Notes under the pieces: model-generated | The model's input: only the letters and a program-made list of their open reading frames with translations | Databases searched by the model: none | Told to the model about the DNA's origin: nothing | Made by a program: the position numbers and the translations under genes | Part shown: one piece after another, positions 15,184-22,566 of the stretch | Position numbering within the stretch: the stretch's first letter is position 1 | How the letters are laid out: each line of letters opens with the position of its first letter | Assembly (NCBI GenBank): GCA_019239785.1 | Contig: JAFAZM010000224.1 | Span: 1 to 22,566 of the forward strand | Reading direction: 5' to 3' | Length of the DNA stretch: 22,566 nucleotides | Source of the DNA: Sphingomonadaceae bacterium | Lineage (GTDB): Bacteria; Pseudomonadota; Alphaproteobacteria; Sphingomonadales; Sphingomonadaceae

Positions 15184-15564
15184 ATGAAGATGCTTTCGCT
15201 CGTCACGCTGGCGTGCCTGTCCGCCCCGGCCGTCGCCGCGCCGCCGGCTTCGACCATCACCGTGCACGGCGCCGACCCGGTCGCCGTCGCCGCGATCCAG
15301 CAGGGCGATCTGGCGCGCGCCGAAGCCATCCTCAACGACGGGCGCCTCGACGCCAATGATCCGGTCCGCCTGATCAATCTCGGCGACGTCTATTGGCTGG
15401 CCGGCCGCCAGCGCGACGCGATCTCCGCCTGGCGGCGCGCGCTCGCCTCGCCGAACCAGTATGACGTGGAGACCGCGGGCGGCCGGTTCCTGCCCACTTA
15501 TGTGATCGCGCGGGAGGCGCTGGCGCTGCACGGCCAGCCCATGCAAACCGCGAGCAGCAACTAG
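15184..15564 (+). CDS. Secreted TPR-like small protein
   Basis: 126 residues. A signal peptide (about residues 1-19, ending AVAA before PPAS) directs it to the periplasm or beyond. The mature part has a TPR-like pair of helices: AAIQQGDLARAEAILNDGRLDANDPVRLINLGDVYWLAGRQRDAISAWRRAL carries the W/L-G-Y-A-F style spacing of one to two tetratricopeptide repeats, a protein-binding fold. No enzymatic motif. The start has GAGAGGAA six bases upstream. A Pho-box-like array covers its promoter and a hairpin terminator follows its stop, so it is probably a single-gene transcript. Its expression is likely phosphate-controlled if the array is real. The partner is unknown; the TonB receptor downstream is a candidate by proximity only. 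Confidence 0.82.
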   Translation: MKMLSLVTLACLSAPAVAAPPASTITVHGADPVAVAAIQQGDLARAEAILNDGRLDANDPVRLINLGDVYWLAGRQRDAISAWRRALASPNQYDVETAGGRFLPTYVIAREALALHGQPMQTASSN

Positions 15565-15597
15565 CCGACCGGTCGGGGCGGCGCCTGCCGCTCCTTC

Positions 15598-15655
15598 GCC
15601 TGCCCCGGCAGGCTGCGAAGGCCCGGACATCCTCCAGATGACCGGGCCTTTTCGA
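15598..15655 (+). terminator. Probable rho-independent terminator after the TPR-like gene
   Basis: Two hairpins in tandem. The first is the perfect palindrome GCCTGCC-CC-GGCAGGC (15598-15613). The second has arms AAGGCCCGG (15618-15626) and CCGGGCCTT (15642-15650); inside it CATC/GATG can extend the stem across one A-A mismatch to a 5-base loop. The second stem ends in TTTT (15649-15652), a short U-tract. Confidence 0.6.
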
Positions 15656-15955
15656 TTCGGGCAGCGGTCGCCACGGCCTGCCCGCGGCCGGGCGCCTGCG
15701 CGGCTCCCGTCGCCCGGCGAACCTTGAGCCACAGACGCAGGCGGTTGCTCGGCGGCGCGCAGACTCTGCCCGGATTCACCGAAGATTCCCTGAACTGCAA
15801 TCAAACCGACATGGCCGTCCGCTAGCCCCGGAGCGACGGGAGAGCAGGGGCGAGCTTCGCGAAATGGCTGAAACAGACGGGACCGGCGGCAAGCGCCGAG
15901 CCTGCGAGCGCCGCAGACCATCGGCTCGCACTTTTGTGAAACGAGGGAAATTTCC
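15656..15955 (+). other. Leader/promoter region of the TonB receptor gene
   Basis: About 300 bases between the terminator and the TonB receptor start. I see no gene and no convincing sigma-70 or Pho-box element. A GAGGGA ribosome site (15944-15949) precedes the ATG at 15956. The GC-rich part 15885-15945 contains GGCGG/CCGCC and CGGCTCG-type short inverted repeats that could fold, but I could not match them to a known riboswitch. Confidence 0.4.
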
Positions 15956-18475
15956 ATGAGAAATCAAAAGGATTACCGCCTGCAGCTGCTGCTGGGGGGG
16001 GCGCTGTTCGCGTTCGCCGCGACGCCAGCTTTCGCTCAGGACGTCGCCCAACACGACTCGGCGGCCGAGCCCGCGGCGTCGAACGGCGGCGATTCCGCCC
16101 AGCCGGCGGAGGCGACTCAGCCCGCCGACGCGGCTCAGCCGACCCCTGCTCCAGCCGCGAACAACCAACTCGGCGACATCGTCGTCACGGCGCTCCGGCG
16201 CGAAACCAACCTGCAGCGGACTCCGCTCTCGATCAGCGTGCTCAATCCGCAGGCGATGGCCGACCGCCACGTCCAGTCGCTCGGCGACCTCGCCGACAGC
16301 GCGGTGCCGTCGCTGCGCGTCGCCACCTTCGAGGCGCGCAATTCCGCGCTGACCGTCGGCATCCGCGGCATCGTCCCGTTCGACCAGAACCAGACCGCCC
16401 GCGACACCGGCGTCGGCGTCTATATCGACGGCGTCTATCTCGGCCGCTCGCAGGGCCTCAACGCCGCCTTGTTCGACGTCGAGCGGATCGAGGTGCTGAA
16501 GGGCCCGCAGGGCACCTTGTTCGGCCGCAACACCGAAGGCGGCGCGGTCAGCATCGTCACCCGCCAGCCGACCGGGGTGTTCGGCCTGCGCGCCGAGGCC
16601 GGCTACGGCAATTACAACTCCTATAACGGCTCGATCCATCTCGACCTGCCGGCCTGGAACAATTTCGCGCTGAAGCTCGACGGCATCGTCGAGCACCAGG
16701 ATGCGACGGTCGACAATCCGCTCGCGGGCCAGACCGGCTGGAACTTCTACAATCGCGTCGGCGGCCGCGCCCAGCTCCGCTGGCGGCCGTTCGAAGGCTT
16801 CACCTGGGACGTCTCCGCCGACGTCGCGCGCGACGAGAACAGCCCGAACTACAGCCAGCTGGTCAATTACAACCCGCTGGGCCGCACCGTGGGCGTCTAC
16901 GATCCGACCACCAACCGGCTGGTCGCTCCCGGCAGCCCGGCCGGCGCGCCGGCCTGCACCACCTGCATCGCGCCGCTGTCGCCGCTGGTCGTCGTTTCCG
17001 GCCGCAACCGCCAGCGGGTGGCCGAGATCGGCGTGCCGCAGCAGCCCAGCGTCGACAGGACCCACGGCATCGCCAGCACGATCCGCTGGCACGTCTCGCC
17101 GGGGCTCGAGCTGCGGTCGATCACGGCCTGGCGCGGCGTCACCACGGCGCAGTGGGACAATTCGGGCGGCCCGCATCGGACGATCTTCGCGCCCAACGCC
17201 AATTTCAGCCGCTACAGCCTTTCGAACCTGCGCCAGAACCAGTTCAGCCAGGAATTCCAGGCGGTCGGCAGCTTCGGCCATTTCGACTACACGCTCGGCC
17301 TCTATTATTTCAACGAGCATGCCCGGGAACTGGCGGCGACGCCGTCCTCCAACCGCTGGAACGCCAATGGCACCGGCTACACGATCAACAGCGAGATCGT
17401 CATCCCGCCGGTGACCTCGGGCAATCAGGGCTGGGATTATCCCGGCTCATGGTTCGTTCAGCGCGCCAGCCAGGCGCGGGCGCGCAGCTATGCCGCCTAC
17501 GGCCAGGTCACCTGGTCGCCGATCGACATCCTGCATCTGACGGTGGGCGGCCGCTACACGAACGACAAGCGCGACGGCACGCTCTACACGGTGTCGAACG
17601 TCCCGACGCCCTACAGCCTCCACTTCCGGAACAACCGCTTCGATCCGATGGCGACGATCGCTCTCGACGCGACGCCGGACGTGCACCTCTACGCCCGCTA
17701 CGCCACCGGCTATCGCGCGGGCGGCGCCAACGACCGGTCGAGCGACTTCCGGGCGTTCGGGCCGGAGGTCGTCAAGTCTTACGAGCTGGGCGCGCATATG
17801 GACCTGCTCGACCGGCACGTCCGCTTGAACGTCGCCGGCTATCTCATGAACCGCACCGGCACCCAGATCGACTTCGACTTCGTCGACACCAATCCGTTCC
17901 TGCCGGGGACGACGACACCGAATCCGACCTTCAACCTGCACACCGAGAATACGGCCAATGCGCCGGGGACCTCGAAGATTCGCGGCGTCGAGGCGGACCT
18001 GACGATCCGCGCGAGCGAGAACCTTACCCTTGGCGCATCCTACGCCTATACCCACACCAACATCCCGCTGACGCCGAACGTCAATCCGGGGCCGCTGTTC
18101 GGCATGCTGACCCGCGTGTTCGTCGTCTACACGCCCAAGAACGCGCTGTCGGGCTCGATCGACTGGCACTCGCAGCTCAGCGGCGACGGCACCGCGCTGC
18201 GCATTCACCTGGACGCCAATTATGCGGATCCGCAATACAGCTTCCAGAACGAGGCGGTGAGGACCGACTCCAGCTTCGTCGTGAACGGCCGTATCGCGAT
18301 CGCCGACATCCCGATGGGCAACGGCGCCTTCGTCACGGTCTCGCTGTGGAGCCGCAACCTGCTCGACGAGACCCACATCTACCGGCGCTCGGCGGCGAAC
18401 GCCGCGACCCTTGGCGACTATGCCAATTTCAACCCGCCGCGCACCTTCGGCGGCGAAGTCGCCGTCCGGTTCTGA
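15956..18475 (+). CDS. TonB-dependent outer membrane receptor
   Basis: 839 residues. A signal peptide (1-~27, AFA before QD) is followed by a Gln/Ala/Pro-rich spacer (about 28-70), a TonB box (DIVVTA, 74-79), the plug domain (about 85-215, with VGVYIDGVYLGR and the LKGPQGTLFGRNTEGGAV motif near 181) and a 22-strand-type barrel ending in a terminal Phe (VAVRF), as needed for outer-membrane insertion. The plug and barrel resemble the large sphingomonad and Caulobacter receptor family used for carbohydrates, aromatics and other nutrients. Nothing in the sequence fixes the substrate. There is no FecA-type signalling extension. A run of eight G (15994-16001) inside the signal peptide could permit slippage. 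The gene ends in its own strong terminator, so it is monocistronic. Confidence 0.93.
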   Translation: MRNQKDYRLQLLLGGALFAFAATPAFAQDVAQHDSAAEPAASNGGDSAQPAEATQPADAAQPTPAPAANNQLGDIVVTALRRETNLQRTPLSISVLNPQAMADRHVQSLGDLADSAVPSLRVATFEARNSALTVGIRGIVPFDQNQTARDTGVGVYIDGVYLGRSQGLNAALFDVERIEVLKGPQGTLFGRNTEGGAVSIVTRQPTGVFGLRAEAGYGNYNSYNGSIHLDLPAWNNFALKLDGIVEHQDATVDNPLAGQTGWNFYNRVGGRAQLRWRPFEGFTWDVSADVARDENSPNYSQLVNYNPLGRTVGVYDPTTNRLVAPGSPAGAPACTTCIAPLSPLVVVSGRNRQRVAEIGVPQQPSVDRTHGIASTIRWHVSPGLELRSITAWRGVTTAQWDNSGGPHRTIFAPNANFSRYSLSNLRQNQFSQEFQAVGSFGHFDYTLGLYYFNEHARELAATPSSNRWNANGTGYTINSEIVIPPVTSGNQGWDYPGSWFVQRASQARARSYAAYGQVTWSPIDILHLTVGGRYTNDKRDGTLYTVSNVPTPYSLHFRNNRFDPMATIALDATPDVHLYARYATGYRAGGANDRSSDFRAFGPEVVKSYELGAHMDLLDRHVRLNVAGYLMNRTGTQIDFDFVDTNPFLPGTTTPNPTFNLHTENTANAPGTSKIRGVEADLTIRASENLTLGASYAYTHTNIPLTPNVNPGPLFGMLTRVFVVYTPKNALSGSIDWHSQLSGDGTALRIHLDANYADPQYSFQNEAVRTDSSFVVNGRIAIADIPMGNGAFVTVSLWSRNLLDETHIYRRSAANAATLGDYANFNPPRTFGGEVAVRF

Positions 18476-18520
18476 TCCTGCGGCGGCGCCGCTTCCTTGC
18501 GGATCGGCCTCGACCCCAAC

Positions 18521-18551
18521 TGCCCGGGCGCCAGTCGCCCGGGCATTTTTT
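18521..18551 (+). terminator. Strong rho-independent terminator of the TonB receptor gene
   Basis: Perfect 10-base stem TGCCCGGGCG (18521-18530) / CGCCCGGGCA (18536-18545) with a 5-base loop, followed by six T (18546-18551). It lies 46 bases after the receptor stop and between two convergent genes. The U-tract serves only the plus-strand transcript. Confidence 0.88.
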
Positions 18552-18564
18552 ATGGAGAGGCGCC

Positions 18565-19102
18565 TCAGCGCAGCTGGGGTTGAGCGACGGGCGGCGTGGG
18601 CGATATGGCGGCGGGCGGCGGCGTCGCGTCGAAGCCGAGCCGCATTTCGCCGGAGGCGGTCTGCAGGATGGCGTGGTGGACGTCGACGCCGCGCAGCACC
18701 ACGCCCGGGACGATCTCGCGGCCGATGGGCACGAAGCGCTGGCTGCCGTCCGGCATGCCGATCACGGCGCCGCGGCTCAGCACCCCGAGCAGCCGGAATT
18801 GCGCCGTGCCGTCGGGCGCCGGCTGCGCCGATGGCGCCGCCTGCGGCGCAACGACGACCACGGCGCCGTTGGGCACGGGCGCGGCGGGCGGCGCGACTGG
18901 CGCCAGGGGCGTGGCCGGGCCGGCATAGGTCGCGGGGGTGAGCGGGCCGGCGGCGGGCGCGCTCATCGTCGCCGGCGCGTCCGTGACGACGTTCCCGTCG
19001 CGATCGGAGGACGCGCCCGAACCGCTGCCGCGGAAGACCAGATAAAGGACAAGGACCAGCACGACCGGAGCACCCCAGCCCAGGGCCCTTTTGTCCCGCT
19101 CG

Positions 19103-19113
<11 letters not shown>
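18565..19113 (-). CDS. gspC: Type II secretion system inner-membrane protein, GspC-like
   Basis: 182 residues: a short cytoplasmic N-terminus, one transmembrane helix (about 13-29, GAPVVLVLVLYLVF), a Pro/Ala-rich periplasmic linker (about 45-100) and a homology-region domain (about 103-165) with LLGVLSRGAVIGMPDGSQ, VPIGREIVPGVVLRGVD and HAILQTASGEMRL. That pattern is the GspC HR domain, which links the inner-membrane platform to the GspD secretin. No PDZ or coiled-coil domain follows; the C-terminus is a short Pro-rich tail, so this is a short GspC. Its ATG lies 11 bases inside the 3' end of phoB with no good ribosome site of its own, suggesting translational coupling to the regulator. A GspN-like role is the alternative reading. 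Confidence 0.75.
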
Positions 19114-19798
<685 letters not shown>

Positions 19799-19820
19799 GT
19801 CCCAAGTGTTCCGCGGAAGC

Positions 19821-19838
19821 GTGACACGTTCGTGACAG
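19821..19838 (-). promoter_or_regulatory. Pho box upstream of phoB
   Basis: On the minus strand CTGTCAC (19838-19832), a 4-base spacer GAAC and GTGTCAC (19827-19821) form a direct repeat with an 11-nt period, matching the Pho-box half site CTGTCAT at 6 and 5 of 7. It ends 22 bases before the phoB ATG, in the 59-base gap after gspK. It implies a promoter inside the T2SS gene cluster and PhoB autoregulation. With so short a distance to the ATG the -10 must lie very near the start, and the leader would be short. Confidence 0.7.
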
Positions 19839-19857
19839 CCGCGTTCGGCGCCCGCTC

Positions 19858-20844
19858 TCAGCCGCCCCAGCGCCGCTGCACCAGCCGGGCCGGGCGGATC
19901 CGGGCGTCGACCAGAGCGGTTTCGTCAAATTCGGATTCGCCGAGCCGGACTTTGAGATCGAGGGCGAACCAGCGGGAGCGCAATTGCGGCTGGAGCTGCA
20001 GGTCGAGCGGCACGGCGAGGCCGCGCATCGCATCCTGCCGCCAGAACTCGACCTGGCTGCCCCAGCCGTTCGACGGCCGCGCGGCCAGCACCGCGCGCGC
20101 CCGCTCCAGGCTGAGCTGGCCTGGGGCGAGCATCGCCAGCAGCGGCGCCTGGTCCGGGCTCAACGTGTTGAGGTTGACCGGGGCGAGATCGCTCGTCGGC
20201 AAGGCGCAGAGCCAGGGGCTGAGGCGGCGGTAGAGGTCCGGCGTCATCCCGGCGAGCGCGCGCAATTCGCTCGGATCGGCGAACAGGCTGTTGGCGGTGC
20301 GATAAGGGCTCGGGCCGCCGGCATAGGTTTCGTCCTCGGCGCCGCCCGGTCCCGGCGTCGAATCGCTGTCGGCCCAGTCGGCCGCGGCCTCGGCGACGCG
20401 GCGCGCATCCGCCTCGGGCGTGCCGAGCGCCATCATCAGCCCAACGAACTCGGCGACGCCGGAAGGGCGGTGGGAGAGCAGGCCGATCTGCTCGCCCTGG
20501 ACGACGCTGTTGACGTTGAAGCAATTGCCGCCGTCGCGGACCCGCGCCTCGGCGAGCGCGCCGCCCGGCATCGGGAAGCTGCGCACCGCCCCGTTCCAGC
20601 CGCCGTCGAGGATGGTCCGGTCCGGGCTCTGCTGGATCTGGTCGTCGATCGTCAGCATGGCGAGCTGCTCGACCCCGTCGGCAAACGCGCGGGCCTGGTC
20701 GAGCGCGGTCGCATTGGCGGCGACCGCGCGGGACAGGCGCAGCCCCTCCAGCGCCGCTGCCGCGATCGCGCCGGTGACGGCGACGAGGAGCAGCACGGCG
20801 AGCAAAGCCGCACCGCGCTCGTGGGCGGGGAGCGGCCCGTTCAT
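19858..20844 (-). CDS. gspK: Type II secretion minor pseudopilin GspK
   Basis: 328 residues, ATG overlapping the gspJ stop (ATGA). The N-terminus is the GspK-type prepilin leader and helix, RGAALLAVLLLVAVTGAIAAAA. As usual for GspK it lacks the Glu5 found in other pseudopilins. The large globular part includes AADWADSDSTPGPGGAEDETY and the SELRALAGMTPDLYRRLSPWL and NLNTLSPDQAPLLAML stretches characteristic of the family's helical domain. GspK caps the pseudopilus tip together with GspI and GspJ. Length is normal (about 300-330). gspL and gspM, which usually follow, are absent here: phoB comes next after 59 bases. Confidence 0.93.
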   Translation of the reverse strand: MNGPLPAHERGAALLAVLLLVAVTGAIAAAALEGLRLSRAVAANATALDQARAFADGVEQLAMLTIDDQIQQSPDRTILDGGWNGAVRSFPMPGGALAEARVRDGGNCFNVNSVVQGEQIGLLSHRPSGVAEFVGLMMALGTPEADARRVAEAAADWADSDSTPGPGGAEDETYAGGPSPYRTANSLFADPSELRALAGMTPDLYRRLSPWLCALPTSDLAPVNLNTLSPDQAPLLAMLAPGQLSLERARAVLAARPSNGWGSQVEFWRQDAMRGLAVPLDLQLQPQLRSRWFALDLKVRLGESEFDETALVDARIRPARLVQRRWGG

Positions 20845-21419
20845 TGGCCGGTCCCGACCAGGAAGAGCTCGCGCACCGAGCCGCGCGCGGCGCTGTCGCT
20901 GAGCAATTCGACCGCGAGCGGCAGCCGGGCGGCGTTGGTCGGCGCCCAGACCGGCTGCCAGCCGCCGTCGCGGTCGCGGTAGCGCAGCCGGATCTGGCGG
21001 ACGCCGCTCAGCAAAACCGTGCTCACCGCCGCAGAGGCGCCGTCGGGATGGGCGAAGGCGAGTCGCTCGAGCCGGTCGCCCTGCAGGCGATACTCGATCC
21101 GCTGGGCCGCATCCTCGTCGGTGCCGCCGCGCACCAGAGCAAGCAGCAGGACGCCGTTACCGTTGCCGCCGATGAAGGCGGGGCGCACATGGCCGTCGCC
21201 GTCGCGGCTGAGCCTCGGCGCCGCCTGGCCGAGATCGGCGGTGAGCAGGGCGCCGGCGCGGCGCAGCTCGCCGACCTCGCCGAGCAGCCGCTCCGAGGTC
21301 GCCTGGGTGCGCACAATCAGGGTGAGCAGGGCGACCCCGGCCGCGGTCAGCATGCCGAAGATGGTCAGCGCAATCAGCATCTCGACCAGGGTGAAGCCTC
21401 GATTCGGTGCCGTCTTCAC
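20841..21419 (-). CDS. gspJ: Type II secretion minor pseudopilin GspJ
   Basis: 192 residues from a GTG at 21419 that overlaps the gspI stop as GTGA. The short basic leader MKTAPNRG is followed by the methylated pseudopilin N-terminus FTLVEMLIALTIFGMLTAAGVALL (Glu5 present), then a globular domain with ELRRAGALLTADLGQAAPRL, IEYRLQGDRLERLAF and LLSGVRQIRLRYRDRDGGW, all typical of GspJ. It should form the tip complex with GspI and GspK. The open frame extends upstream through gspI in another register and was not used. Confidence 0.92.
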   Translation of the reverse strand: MKTAPNRGFTLVEMLIALTIFGMLTAAGVALLTLIVRTQATSERLLGEVGELRRAGALLTADLGQAAPRLSRDGDGHVRPAFIGGNGNGVLLLALVRGGTDEDAAQRIEYRLQGDRLERLAFAHPDGASAAVSTVLLSGVRQIRLRYRDRDGGWQPVWAPTNAARLPLAVELLSDSAARGSVRELFLVGTGQ

Positions 21420-21829
21420 ATCGGCGCCCTCCGAAAGACGATCAGGCTGGCGCGCCCAGGGCCGCCCGCCTCGGGCGCGACCGCGATCTCGATCTGCTGG
21501 ATGCGCGCCTCGGGCGAATGCGCGACGGTCCGGCTCCAGCGCCAGGTGCGCCCGCCGTCGATGGTGACGCCGCCGGCGGCGCCGAAGGCTGGCGGCTCGG
21601 GATCGGTCAAGGTCTCGACCGCGATGTTCCGCGCGACGATCTGCGCCATCGCCTGATCGTCGAGCCGCGCGCTGTTGGTGGCGGTGGCGCCGCCGAGCCG
21701 GAGGAGGGCAAGCGCAGCAAGGCTGAAGATGGCCAGGGCGACGAGCATTTCGATCAGGGTGAAGCCTTCTTCTCTCTCCCTTCGCGAAGCGGTGGAAGGA
21801 TGAGGGCAAAAAAAGAAGAAGACCCTCAC
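21416..21829 (-). CDS. gspI: Type II secretion minor pseudopilin GspI, start inside a repeat element
   Basis: The mature part is clear: FTLIEMLVALAIFSLAALALLRLGG (Glu5 present) followed by a ~95-residue domain ending in FRRAPM, as in GspI. The start is unusual. No normal short leader exists; the frame runs upstream into a composite inverted-repeat element. The best in-frame start is a GTG at 21829 within the repeat, giving a 22-residue leader (MRVFFFFCPHPSTASRREREEG) before the cleavage site and a 137-aa precursor. The repeat's GGGAGAGGG serves as ribosome site. The leader is longer and more acidic near the cleavage point than usual. The stop overlaps gspJ. If no start in the repeat works, gspI would be silent. 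Confidence 0.8.
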   Translation of the reverse strand: MRVFFFFCPHPSTASRREREEGFTLIEMLVALAIFSLAALALLRLGGATATNSARLDDQAMAQIVARNIAVETLTDPEPPAFGAAGGVTIDGGRTWRWSRTVAHSPEARIQQIEIAVAPEAGGPGRASLIVFRRAPM

Positions 21830-22017
21830 CCTGCCCTCTCCCGCAAGCGGGAGAGGGTGAGAGGGGGAGACATCGGCGCACTCCTTCCCCCGCTTGCGGG
21901 AGAAGGTTGGGATGAGGGTCTTGTTCTTGTTGTTGTTCTTCTTCGCGAAACTGCCCTCACCTTCCCATCGCCGCTTCGCGCCGACGGGCCCCTTCCTCTC
22001 CCCAAAATGGGAGAGGA
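21783..22017. repeat. Nested inverted-repeat (REP/BIME-like) element between gspH and gspI
   Basis: Composite palindromes in about 235 bases. Inner unit A is a perfect inverted repeat, CCCTCTCCCGC-AA-GCGGGAGAGGG (21834-21857). Unit B, in opposite orientation, is CCTTCCCCCGC-TT-GCGGGAGAAGG (21883-21906, one mismatch). The pair is bounded by GACCCTCA (21821) and TGAGGGTC (ending 21920), giving an inverted unit of 100 bases. Outside it are A/G-rich and T/G-rich flanks (about 21808-21820 and 21919-21945) and outer arms around CGCGAAGCGG (21783) and CCGCTTCGCG (21971-21980). A third palindrome is TCCTCTCCC / GGGAGAGGA (21994-22017). This matches the scattered intergenic palindromes common in alphaproteobacterial genomes. 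Confidence 0.8.
21834..21844 (-). promoter_or_regulatory. Ribosome binding site of gspI formed by repeat arm
   Basis: The minus-strand sequence GCGGGAGAGGG, one arm of the 11-base palindrome at 21834-21857, ends four bases before the candidate GTG start of gspI (21829). It is purine-rich and Shine-Dalgarno-like. Folding of the hairpin would hide it, so the repeat may tune gspI translation. Confidence 0.4.
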
Positions 22018-22028
22018 GTGAAGAGAGA

Positions 22029-22463
22029 CTAACGCTGGATCCGGACATCGCCGTCCCCCGCAATGTCGACGGCCACCGCCCGTCCATTCCGCCGCAGCAC
22101 CAGTTGGGCCGGGTCGGCCAGCCCGGTGGCGCCGAACCGGATCCGCCCCTCGCTGCCGCCGCTGAGCGCCGGCTCGGTCCCTTCGACCCAATCGTAATGC
22201 GCATTCTCGGTGCGGCGGGAGATGTCGTAGCCCGCCGGCCCGATCGTCAGGGTCGCGCCGCGGGCATCCAGGACCGCATTGTCGCGCGCCGCCTTGGCCC
22301 GCGCCGCGAAGCGCTCGGCCTCGGCGAAGAGGCTGCCGCCGCGCTCGGGCAGGGTCAGCACGACGACGGCCGCGGCCAGGCCGAAGATGACCAGCACGAC
22401 CATCAGCTCCACCAAAGTGAAGCCTTTCGCCCTGCCCTTCCTGCCGTTCGGCGCGCCGCGCAT
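22029..22463 (-). CDS. gspH: Type II secretion minor pseudopilin GspH
   Basis: 144 residues from the ATG at 22463, which has AGGTGA six bases upstream. An ATG two codons earlier (22469) is abutted by the same AGGTGA and is less likely. A basic leader (MRGAPNGRKGRAKG) is followed by FTLVELMVVLVIFGLAAAVVVL with Glu5. The globular part contains AERFAARAKAARDNAVLDARGATLTIGPAGYDI and a C-terminal beta region ending in GDGDVRIQR, as in GspH, which joins the pseudopilus body to the tip complex. The gspG, F, E and D genes expected upstream are outside the window or elsewhere. A repeat element separates this gene from gspI. Confidence 0.9.
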   Translation of the reverse strand: MRGAPNGRKGRAKGFTLVELMVVLVIFGLAAAVVVLTLPERGGSLFAEAERFAARAKAARDNAVLDARGATLTIGPAGYDISRRTENAHYDWVEGTEPALSGGSEGRIRFGATGLADPAQLVLRRNGRAVAVDIAGDGDVRIQR

Positions 22464-22533
22464 TGCCATTCACCTGCTGGTGACATTCCCGCGTGGAAGG
22501 ATAGAGCGGATCGCGCCTATTGGGGAGATCAAG

Positions 22534-22566
22534 ATGCCGTCACGCAAGCTCGTCCGCGCCGTCCCG
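22534..22566 (+). CDS. Possible start of a divergent gene (runs off window)
   Basis: An ATG at 22534 preceded by GGGGAG at a six-base distance opens a plus-strand frame of 11 codons (MPSRKLVRAVP) to the window end. The gap to the divergent gspH start is about 70 bases and could hold promoters for both. Too short to identify. Confidence 0.3.
   Translation, partial: MPSRKLVRAVP

Noticed and set aside
21821..21920. CRISPR-like repeats between gspH and gspI
   Set aside because: The repeats are inverted, imperfect and only two to three in number, with no regular spacers; a REP/BIME-type element fits better.
22470..22500. Pho box in front of gspH
   Set aside because: Only one half site (ATGTCAC on the minus strand) is visible. 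The element 11 bases on matches poorly (3 of 7) and overlaps the ribosome site.

Overview
The window looks like chromosomal DNA of a high-GC alphaproteobacterium, most likely a sphingomonad. Supporting signs are the strong GC bias at third codon positions, a sphingomonad-style TonB receptor (Q/A/P-rich spacer, then DIVVTA), an EcfG-type stress promoter in front of small stress genes, and a caa3 oxidase operon of CoxMNOP type. This placement is inferred from family resemblance only; no search was run.

Region 1 (1-4878, +) is the edge of an extracellular contractile injection system (eCIS) locus: the C-terminal end of the eCIS-type AAA+ ATPase, a 1285-residue protein with a DUF4157/eCIS-core domain (HELTH motif), and a small HEAT-repeat protein. 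The three genes are closely spaced or overlapping.

Region 2 (5048-12084, +) is one tight operon whose genes overlap by 4-23 bases or share a single stop/start base: a XoxF-like, lanthanide-signature PQQ alcohol dehydrogenase, a c-type cytochrome lipoprotein, oxidase subunit II with a fused cytochrome c, subunit I, a short subunit III, a small membrane protein and a CtaG-type assembly factor. Together they could form a complete chain from periplasmic alcohol to oxygen. Subunit I lacks the key residues of both canonical proton channels.

Region 3 (11983-13109, -) is a compact overlapping stress-type operon: a 67-aa hydrophilic protein, a DUF2383/PA2169-type four-helix protein, a small membrane protein and a previously untracked 36-aa single-TM protein that lies antisense to the ctaG tail. 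A palindromic EcfG-like promoter precedes it. Divergently (13381-14841, +) lies a CYTH-CHAD protein.

Region 4 (15091-18551, +) has an array of 11-nt-spaced PhoB-box-like heptamers, a secreted TPR-like protein, a terminator, a TonB-dependent receptor and a strong terminator.

Region 5 (18565-22469, -) is a type II secretion segment, gspH-gspI-gspJ-gspK, then phoB (with its own Pho box) and gspC overlapping phoB. A nested inverted repeat (REP/BIME-like) sits between gspH and gspI and appears to supply the start codon and ribosome binding site of gspI.

The most interesting threads are (a) a phosphate-starvation neighbourhood: autoregulated phoB embedded in and coupled to T2SS genes, next to a Pho-box-preceded secreted protein, a TonB receptor and a polyphosphate-type CYTH-CHAD protein; and (b) a dedicated Ln/PQQ-dehydrogenase-caa3 oxidase operon with an unusual subunit I.
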